Below are positions 58,138 to 64,000 of a DNA stretch of 64,000 nucleotides, piece after piece. Location of the stretch: the NCBI GenBank assembly GCA_023417315.1, contig JAEZFW010000001.1:26625-90624 (forward strand). Direction: 5' to 3'. Both the position numbers and the translations under genes were made by a program. Below the pieces are notes generated by a model. It was not told the origin of the DNA and made no database searches. It saw only the letters and a list, made by a program, of their open reading frames with translations. Source of the stretch: Pseudomonadota bacterium. Lineage in GTDB: Bacteria; Pseudomonadota; Gammaproteobacteria; Steroidobacterales; Steroidobacteraceae. Position 1 is the stretch's first letter. Each line of letters begins with the position of its first letter.

Positions 58138-58878
58138 CTATCCGATCAACTCTTTCAGCTTCGCATGCCCCGTCCTCGACATCGGCAGTTTGGTGCCGTC
58201 GGACAAAATTGCGAGCCAGCTGTCTTTACCGTAGAGGTCGATGCGGGCGAGTCGCTCGACGTTCATGATGAACGAGCGATGGATGCGCACGAATCGTGTG
58301 GCATCGAGCTGGCTTTCGATATCGCTCATCGTCTGCTGCTTGCGCAGGCGCTTGCCGCCCGCAGCGAACGATAAGTAGTCGTCCTGCGCTTCGATGAAAT
58401 CGATGCGATCGACGGGCAGCACGTGTACGCGGCCTTCGTGTCGGATGAGGATTCGCTCGAGGCTGCGTCCCGGCGGGCGCGCAGCGAGCGACAGCTCCTG
58501 CGGCGATGGCGCAGGCGTCTTCGCCCGCAATCGTTCGCGCGCGCGGTCGATTGCGGCCGCGAGCCGCGGCGGCTCTACGGGCTTCAAGAGATAGTCGACC
58601 GCGTGCACTTCGAATGCGCGCAGCGCGTACTCGTCATATGCCGTCGTAAAGATGACGGCCGGCGCCCGCTCGCCGAGCAGCTCCAATACCTCGAAGCCGG
58701 AGAGCTTCGGCATCTGAATGTCCAAGAAGATCAAATCGGGGGCGAGCTCTTCGGCAAGCTTGACCGCCTCGAATCCGTTCGCCGCTTGCCCGGCGACTTC
58801 GATCTCGGGAATCTTGGTCAAATGCTCGCTCAGTATCGAGCGTGCGAGCATCTCGTCATCCACGATCAACACGCGCAC
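58138..58878 (-). CDS. LytTR-family response regulator
   Basis: 246 residues. Receiver domain with Asp54 ('DLIFLDIQMPKLSGFEVLEL'), linker, and LytTR DNA-binding domain ('RILIRHEGRVHVLPVDRIDF', 'FVRIHRSFIMNVERLARI'). Receives phosphate from the LytS-like kinase encoded just upstream. Last gene of the operon 58138-61361. Confidence 0.93.
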   Translation of the reverse strand: MRVLIVDDEMLARSILSEHLTKIPEIEVAGQAANGFEAVKLAEELAPDLIFLDIQMPKLSGFEVLELLGERAPAVIFTTAYDEYALRAFEVHAVDYLLKPVEPPRLAAAIDRARERLRAKTPAPSPQELSLAARPPGRSLERILIRHEGRVHVLPVDRIDFIEAQDDYLSFAAGGKRLRKQQTMSDIESQLDATRFVRIHRSFIMNVERLARIDLYGKDSWLAILSDGTKLPMSRTGHAKLKELIG

Positions 58879-58941
58879 GGCAGTCCCCTCGTTAGACGTG
58901 ATTTCGAAATTGTTTCGATCGCCACCGCAGCGACAGCCGGG

Positions 58942-60030
58942 TCACGCATGTGCGGCTCCCAAGCTGCGCTCCGGCGCGCTCACAGTGCCTGTCGCAGGCA
59001 ACAGTATAGAAACACGAAAGTGATGGTCCTTCGCGTCGACATCGACACTCGCGCGATTTCCGCAAAGCGTCTCTACGCGCGAGCGCACATTCGCGATACC
59101 CATACCGGTTCCGCGCGACGGCGGTCGATCCGGATCGCACGGATTCTCGACGATGATCTCCAGCAACCCCTCGCTGCGCCGCGCCGTTACGCACACTTCT
59201 CCGCCTTCGAGCAGATGTGCGACGCCGTGATGCACGGCATTCTCCACAAGCGGCTGCAGCACTAGCGGCGGCACGAATGTTTGTCTCACTTCGTCCGACA
59301 CGTCGAAGCGCGAGCGCAGCCGATCGCCGAAGCGTACGCGCTCGATCGCGAGGAATGTTTCGACGAGCGAAATCTCCTCCGCCAGCGGAATCGCCTGTTC
59401 GCGCGCAAGCGTCAAGCTCTTGCGGAAGAACTGCGCCATCAAGAAGCACATCTGCCGCGCCGCCGTCGCATCTTGCCCAATCAGCGCCGCGACCGAGTTC
59501 AGGCTATTGAATAGAAAGTGCGGATCGAGCTGCGCGCGCAGCGATTTGAGCTCCGCTTCGCGCGCCAAGACTTGCAGCTCGAGGGCACGACGCTCCGCCG
59601 CACGCGAGCGCTGGAATGCTCCAGCGAGATAGTGGCCCAGCACCGCGAGCAGGATGCCGATCGCACCTGCAAATACGAGCAGCGGAATGATGCCGATCGC
59701 GGACTCAGGATAACGATCTCCCGGATCGAGGAGCCACATGGCCCAGCCGTAGGCGACCGCGAGCCACAAAAGCAGCGCCACCATGCCTGCGCCGAACCAC
59801 GACAGCGCCATGCGAGGCCACGGTGTGCCTGGCGGCATCGACTGCACGAGGTACCAGAAGGAAAGCGATTGCATGCCGAGCAGAACGGCGAGCGGCACGG
59901 CGAACTCAATCGCCCATTCCGCTTGCGCACGGCCGCCGTAGATGAGCACGACCGCGATCAACAGACCGAATACGACCCAGACTGCGATATACAGCAGGAG
60001 TCGGCTGCGGCGTGTGAGGATCGGATGCAT
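58942..60030 (-). CDS. LytS-like sensor histidine kinase
   Basis: 362 residues. Four or five membrane helices in the N-terminal 150 residues, then the His_kinase domain 'LRAQLDPHFLFNSLNSVAAL' (phospho-His), 'RFGDRLRSRFDVSDEV', and HATPase 'VPPLVLQPLVENAVHHGVAH' and 'GTGMGIANVRSRVETL'. Membrane sensor of the LytS/YehU type, paired with the LytTR regulator. Confidence 0.93.
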   Translation of the reverse strand: MHPILTRRSRLLLYIAVWVVFGLLIAVVLIYGGRAQAEWAIEFAVPLAVLLGMQSLSFWYLVQSMPPGTPWPRMALSWFGAGMVALLLWLAVAYGWAMWLLDPGDRYPESAIGIIPLLVFAGAIGILLAVLGHYLAGAFQRSRAAERRALELQVLAREAELKSLRAQLDPHFLFNSLNSVAALIGQDATAARQMCFLMAQFFRKSLTLAREQAIPLAEEISLVETFLAIERVRFGDRLRSRFDVSDEVRQTFVPPLVLQPLVENAVHHGVAHLLEGGEVCVTARRSEGLLEIIVENPCDPDRPPSRGTGMGIANVRSRVETLCGNRASVDVDAKDHHFRVSILLPATGTVSAPERSLGAAHA

Positions 60031-60039
60031 GGGTGACTA

Positions 60040-60206
60040 GAAGGCGATAGGGGATGGCGGATAGGCGATAGGGGAGTACCCTGATCTCGTCTCCTCGATC
60101 AATACTTGCCGGTTGAGAGCAGCGCTGCACGGCGCTTTGTGAGCTCGATTGGACATCTTTCCTCTCCCCCTCCTCTATCCGCTATCCCCTATCGCCTATC
60201 GCCTTC
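60040..60206. repeat. Inverted pair of period-7 mini-tandem repeats
   Basis: Left arm 60041-60078 reads in 7-bp steps gcgatag/gggatgg/cggatag/gcgatag/gggagta. Right arm 60174-60205 reads ctatccg/ctatccc/ctatcgc/ctatcgc. Arms are inverse to each other with unit shuffling. Core about 95 bp. It lies inside the operon, between kinase and LiaF-like gene. Confidence 0.75.
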
Positions 60207-60212
60207 TTCCCT

Positions 60213-60992
60213 TCAATTCTTCACCTCAATGCCGCTCATCAGATTGAATCCGCGGATGATGAGCGTCTTCGTGGGCACGACTTTCGTCGGACGACGGCTA
60301 TCGACGAAGCCACCGATCAGCGTCGTGACTTTGCTCGAGACGATCCAATCGGGCGGAACGAGAATCTCGATGCCGCCCCAGAATGCGAAGACGTCGATCA
60401 CTGCGTGATCCCCTTCCATGCCTGTGTCGCGCAAGTCGAGCTTGATACCGCCCATCACGGCATTGAGATCTCCGCCTTGCAGCGGATGCATCACGGGATG
60501 GAGATCGCAGTACGACATGAACGCGAAGGAGCGCACGAACTCGGGTGAATGATCGGCCAAGCGAGGACGCACGTGCGGATGTTCCGAGCCGTCCTCGGTA
60601 TGAGTTGGATCGGCGCCGGATTCCGAGCTGCTGGCTCTGTGATTGGACGGCGTCTCACGCGTGCGATAGATGAGATTCGCGCCGATGAAGAGCAGGATGC
60701 CGGGCACGATCAGATCCCATATATCGAAGGCGACCCAACCGAGGTTGTCCGCGGAGATCCAGATCCCAGCCGTGATGAGCACCCATGCCCAAGGGTTACC
60801 CTTACGTTGATTCGGGTCGCGCAGCATCGCGACGCCGGCAGCGACGATCGCGAGCGGCCAGATCGCGCCCAGGAGGTGACGTGAATCGAGCCATCCAAGA
60901 TTGCCCGCCAGCAGGACCACGCCGATCGCGACGACGATGATCCCAATGACGACACGAGACGGAACGGGGGTATTGCGTTGACGCTGATCCAT
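60213..60992 (-). CDS. LiaF-like protein with C-terminal beta domain
   Basis: 259 residues. Four membrane segments ('IIVVAIGVVLLAGNLGWLDS', 'WAWVLITAGIWISADNLGWV') of the LiaI/LiaF-TM type, a polar linker and a C-terminal beta-helix like domain ('GGDLNAVMGGIKLDLRDTGM', 'IDVFAFWGGIEILVPPDWIV') typical of LiaF/VraT regulators. By analogy it inhibits or senses for the LytS-like kinase encoded downstream. Starts three bases after the next small protein's stop. Confidence 0.88.
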   Translation of the reverse strand: MDQRQRNTPVPSRVVIGIIVVAIGVVLLAGNLGWLDSRHLLGAIWPLAIVAAGVAMLRDPNQRKGNPWAWVLITAGIWISADNLGWVAFDIWDLIVPGILLFIGANLIYRTRETPSNHRASSSESGADPTHTEDGSEHPHVRPRLADHSPEFVRSFAFMSYCDLHPVMHPLQGGDLNAVMGGIKLDLRDTGMEGDHAVIDVFAFWGGIEILVPPDWIVSSKVTTLIGGFVDSRRPTKVVPTKTLIIRGFNLMSGIEVKN

Positions 60993-60995
60993 GTG

Positions 60996-61361
60996 TCACC
61001 CGCTGAGGCCAGACCCCGAACCGTGCCTGGAACACGACCGCGTGTCGATCATGATCGAGACGCCGGCCGCAATGACGTAAACCGGCCAGGCACTCCACCA
61101 ACTCAGGCCGAACAAGTTGAAGACGCTGATCAAGCAATACAGGCCGGCCGCGAGCAGCCACAGGCCGCCGACTCGATCCAGATAACGCGTTGGATTGACG
61201 AGGCCCCACACGCCTGAGGCGATCAGCAGGACGGGGAAATACCTCCATACCTGTGACGGAATATGAAACCCCAGATTGAGGGCGAGCAACACGCCGCCCA
61301 GCGCCAGCAGGATGATGCCGATGATGAAACGCGGTTGCTGGGGAGAGTTGTTCTCAGCCAT
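60996..61361 (-). CDS. Small LiaI/LiaF-TM (DUF5668) membrane protein
   Basis: 121 residues, 'FIIGIILLALGGVLLALNLG', 'VWRYFPVLLIASGVWGLV', 'RVGGLWLLAAGLYCLISVF': four membrane segments of the LiaF-TM family, polar tail. First gene of the operon with the longer LiaF-like gene, kinase and regulator. Confidence 0.9.
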   Translation of the reverse strand: MAENNSPQQPRFIIGIILLALGGVLLALNLGFHIPSQVWRYFPVLLIASGVWGLVNPTRYLDRVGGLWLLAAGLYCLISVFNLFGLSWWSAWPVYVIAAGVSIMIDTRSCSRHGSGSGLSG

Positions 61362-61622
61362 AGCGGCCTCGGCCCGATGCCGGCGTGCGCTCGACGCTTG
61401 AACGATTGGTGGACACTGGACAGCTCGATGCCAATGGCGGTTCGTCGGATGGTTCGTACGTTACGTCCGGAGCACACCCCGATCCAGCCGTCACCGGCGA
61501 ACGCCCGAGCCGTACCGGTGAACGCCTCGACGCTGCGCCAGATTCGGCCACTGATCCCGGATTCCGCATTTCGCGACACCCTGCCTTCGGCCTTCCGCCA
61601 CGTGGCGCGCTACACTTATTGC

Positions 61623-62585
61623 ATGTCGCACCATTCGATTTGCCTGGGAATACTCGCGTGTGTCGCGTTGCTCATCGGATGCGGGTCCAATCCCTCGTCC
61701 GAGGGGCCAAGATCCGAACGGACCTCGGCTGCCGGAGCTCCATCGCGCACGCCCTCCGGCACCAGCACGCCTCATGCAGGTCGCGCCGATTCGATCGTCG
61801 CTGCGCTTCGTGCCTCTCAAGTGGAGCGCGATTCGGGGAAGGCACTTGCCTATCTGGAACGGGCGCTCGCGCAAGAGCCTCAACAGAAAGAGCTCGTGTG
61901 GCTCGCGGCGAGATTATGCGGCGACGTGCCGCGATGCGAGCCGCAAACGTACGAAAGTCGCTTGCGCAAGCTCGATCCGGGAAATGGCGTCGTGTGGATG
62001 GGACCGCTTGCGCGCGCACAAGCACGTAACGAAACGACTGAAGAAGCTCAAATCCTCGAAGCGCTCGCCCGTGAAACGCGCTTCGATGTCTACTGGAATG
62101 CGCTGCTATCGCAGGCCGCGGTCGCACTCAGCAAGCAAGCGGATCAAGCCGCCCCAAAGATGCTGAATGGCCCGCTCACGAACGCAATCAACGACGTCTC
62201 GATCTGGTTGTCCGCTGTCGCAATGCCCTCCTTCGCCGGCGTTGCACATGCGTGCAGTCGCGAGAACGTGCGCGCTGCGCAGACCGCCGACCGGTGTCGG
62301 CGCATCGGACAAGTACTACGACTGGGCGACACGTATGCCGCTGAAGCGGTGGGCATCGGCATCGCGCAGCGCGCCGTGCCCGATGGGTCACCCGCCACGA
62401 TCGCTCTCACCGAGCATGCGGCCGTGTTGAGCTATCAGCACGAAACCGCGCGCTCGATCCTGGGTCAACAAGTCGAGCGCGAGAAGATGTCGGCGGAGCT
62501 GATCGAGCTCATGAGAAAACTGCGTCGCGAACAGGATGTGTCGCTTGCGGTGCTGAGATGGGCGGGAGTGCCGTTGACCCCTTAG
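61623..62585 (+). CDS. TPR-like lipoprotein, unknown function
   Basis: 320 residues. Lipobox 'VALLIGC' (Cys about 20), a Ser/Pro/Thr-rich linker (to about 55), then an all-helical body with TPR/Sel1-like spacing ('KALAYLERALAQEPQQKELV', 'LRKLDPGNGVVWMGPLARAQ'). Probably anchored in the outer membrane facing the periplasm, scaffold-like. The frame opens upstream at 61263 but the lipoprotein signal fixes the start. Confidence 0.75.
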   Translation: MSHHSICLGILACVALLIGCGSNPSSEGPRSERTSAAGAPSRTPSGTSTPHAGRADSIVAALRASQVERDSGKALAYLERALAQEPQQKELVWLAARLCGDVPRCEPQTYESRLRKLDPGNGVVWMGPLARAQARNETTEEAQILEALARETRFDVYWNALLSQAAVALSKQADQAAPKMLNGPLTNAINDVSIWLSAVAMPSFAGVAHACSRENVRAAQTADRCRRIGQVLRLGDTYAAEAVGIGIAQRAVPDGSPATIALTEHAAVLSYQHETARSILGQQVEREKMSAELIELMRKLRREQDVSLAVLRWAGVPLTP

Positions 62586-62589
62586 AGTG

Positions 62590-62881
62590 AGAAGGCCTGA
62601 CTTCGTCGGCGGGTGGGCACAAAAGGCAGGCCTGACTTCGTCGGCGGGTGGGCCTAGCGGCGGGTAGGATGCTGCGCATCGAGTAGGCTTGCCGTTGTCA
62701 GCGGGTAGGCCTCACGGCGAGTCAGAATAAGAAAAGATCGGAATGAATTCCGACCTACACCCTAACGTTGTAGGTCGGATTTCAATCCGACCTTGCCTCG
62801 AATCTGATCTCTCCCTTTTCTTTCCCGCGTTAGGCCTACTCGATGCGCAGCATCCCACCCGCCGACTAAGTCAGGCCTTCT
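62590..62881. repeat. Large imperfect inverted repeat with internal REP pair
   Basis: GAAGGCCTGACTTCGTCGGC at 62591-62610 and the following GGGTGGG match, inverted, 62855-62880 with one mismatch; ATGCTGCGCATCGAGTAGGC at 62669-62688 is inverted at 62833-62852. The left side has an extra copy of the GGCGGGTGGGC unit. In the middle (62730-62792) lies a 'cggaatgaattccgacctac' / 'gtaggtcggatttcaatccgac' REP pair. No gene in this 300-bp interval. Confidence 0.7.
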
Positions 62882-62890
62882 CGCCAGCGT

Positions 62891-63811
62891 CTACGCGGCG
62901 ACGGCCTGCTTCTGCGTCTCGCCGCCGAGCGCTTGCGCTAGATCGGAGAGCATCTGTGCGAGCTCGCCGGACATGAGCGTGAAATCCATGTCGAGTTGCT
63001 CTTCGGGCGAGATCTCCGCTTGGCCGTCTTCCTTTTCCTTCTCCACGCCCAGGAATTCCAGGCGCTTGATCTGAAGCTTCTCTGTCAGCACGAATGCGAC
63101 GCGGTCGTTCCAAGTGAGACCGAGCTTCGTTGCGTACATGCCAGATTGCAGATGCGTGCGAATCTCTTTGCCGTCGAGCGGGTGCCGCGCATAGCGAATG
63201 GTCGCTTTCGTCTTGTCGACAGATTGCAGCTCGAGATCCTGATCGATGACGAAGCGCAGCGGCGCATCTCCGAGCATGAGCCACGATGCCATCGACATCT
63301 GCGGCGAGCGCTCCACGTCGAGAAATTGCACGGGCAAGCTGCCGAGCGTTTCGCGCAACGTCTCGACGACTGCATCGGCGCGTGAGCCACCCGCAGCATC
63401 GATCACGAACCATCCATTCTTGGGATCGATCCATGCGCGTGTCGTCGCGCGCCGTGTGAGCGCGCGAGCGCGCAGCTCTTCAGTGACGCGCTCTTTCAAC
63501 TCGCGCATCTGACGACGACCGACGGGGTAACCCTGCTGTTGTTCGAGCTCCTGCGCGCGATCGCTCGCGACTTGCCGAATGATCGACGCAGGCAGCAGCT
63601 TCTGCTCTACGCCCAGCGCGAGCAGATGGTGACCGTTCGTGGTGTGCACGTAACGTTTCACCGTGCTGCTCACATGAGTCCAGCCGCGAGAGATCATCTC
63701 GAATGGGCCGCAGGGCTGCAGTGCGCGTTGTGCGCAGCGCTCTTCCAATTCAGCGGCAGAGATCGACCACTCAGGGGCGAGACGATAAACGACGAGATTC
63801 TTGAACCACAT
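62891..63811 (-). CDS. rdgC: Recombination-associated protein RdgC
   Basis: 306 residues, normal RdgC length. 'MWFKNLVVYRL' start, 'CGPFEMISRGWTHV', 'EQKLLPASIIRQV', 'REMKERVTEELRARAL'-like 'RELKERVTEELRARAL', 'DAAGGSRADAVVETLRETLG' and 'LTWNDRVAFVLTEKLQIKRL' cover the whole family. Ring-shaped DNA-binding protein that limits RecA; restricted to beta- and gammaproteobacteria. Confidence 0.95.
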   Translation of the reverse strand: MWFKNLVVYRLAPEWSISAAELEERCAQRALQPCGPFEMISRGWTHVSSTVKRYVHTTNGHHLLALGVEQKLLPASIIRQVASDRAQELEQQQGYPVGRRQMRELKERVTEELRARALTRRATTRAWIDPKNGWFVIDAAGGSRADAVVETLRETLGSLPVQFLDVERSPQMSMASWLMLGDAPLRFVIDQDLELQSVDKTKATIRYARHPLDGKEIRTHLQSGMYATKLGLTWNDRVAFVLTEKLQIKRLEFLGVEKEKEDGQAEISPEEQLDMDFTLMSGELAQMLSDLAQALGGETQKQAVAA

Positions 63812-63955
63812 AGTGCTCGGTCGAGCGCAGCGAGGCCACGCTCGAAGTGTGTGTGACGTGCAGGGTGTGACGAAGAAGGCGCTGGAGTCTAAGCGCGATG
63901 CTCGAGGATTTCGAGACTGGACGCGCGCGGCTCACGCGTGTATGCGTGCGGTATC

Positions 63956-64000
63956 GGTTGACGGTTGACGGTTGACGGTTGACGGTTGACGGTTGACGGT
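63956..64000. repeat. Period-7 tandem repeat (GGTTGAC)n at window edge
   Basis: At least six perfect copies of GGTTGAC reach the end of the window. By analogy with the other elements this is one arm of an inverted pair; its partner would lie outside the window. Confidence 0.8.

Noticed and set aside
63956..64000. Tandem GGTTGAC array considered as a CRISPR
   Set aside because: The repeat unit is 7 bp with no spacers; no cas genes in the window.

Overview
The window is GC-rich bacterial chromosome. RdgC, the AzoR/LysR pair, short interspersed REP-like palindromes and an integron integrase with a long cassette array point to a soil or freshwater gammaproteobacterium. A Xanthomonadales/Steroidobacterales-type lineage is my inference and is not proven by the sequence. 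No rRNA, tRNA, CRISPR array or prophage was seen.

Left flank (0-18.2 kb): DUF4112 membrane protein, a DEAD-box RNA helicase translationally coupled to a DUF188 protein, a BON-domain protein, then carbohydrate genes: an SMP-30-like lipoprotein, a GH3 beta-glucosidase, a GH43 enzyme, a Tat-exported Gfo/Idh/MocA oxidoreductase coupled to a second one, a cupin and a 6-phosphogluconate dehydrogenase. A PstS-like lipoprotein lies among them. A divergent LysR/azoR pair closes the block.

Centre (18.2-38.9 kb): the integrase gene intI (37.9-38.9 kb, + strand) points away from about 25 gene cassettes that run leftward on the - strand to about 25.2 kb. The cassettes are separated by about 20 intact and four or five decayed attC sites. 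They carry a BrnT/BrnA toxin-antitoxin pair, a DMP19-like protein, a nuclease-like protein, a hydrolase, a zincin-like membrane peptidase, GNAT, SnoaL and OsmC proteins, many small membrane proteins or lipoproteins, and several broken genes (amber stop, frameshift, chimera, toxin remnant). Beyond the last recognisable attC, a further 6.7 kb of small single-domain genes all face the same way as the cassettes (VOC, DUF3465, GFA x2, GNAT, macro domain, DUF2007, GyrI-like, TrmO, DUF2200, DUF1801, DinB). They may be an eroded, attC-free tail of the array.

Right flank (38.9-64 kb): an ABC ATPase and a giant permease-aminopeptidase fusion; a LOG-like protein; a two-domain DUF1080 protein next to a large heme/dehydrogenase-like protein with a C-terminal cytochrome c; a double-domain KaiC-like ATPase followed at once by a hybrid histidine kinase; DUF456 and a YdjM-like hydrolase; a GSDH-like dehydrogenase with cytochrome c; a probable M15-type peptidase; an envelope-stress style operon (two LiaF-like proteins, LytS-like kinase, LytTR regulator); a TPR-like lipoprotein; and rdgC.

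Between genes there is a recurring architecture: short tandem repeats of 7 or 9 bp (once 14 bp) in two inverted arms around about 40-110 bp of unrelated core. The repeat unit differs at nearly every locus. At least nine such places are seen, plus one tandem run at the right edge of the window. They are separate from the REP-like palindromes that also crowd the intergenic spaces, including the spacer just downstream of intI.
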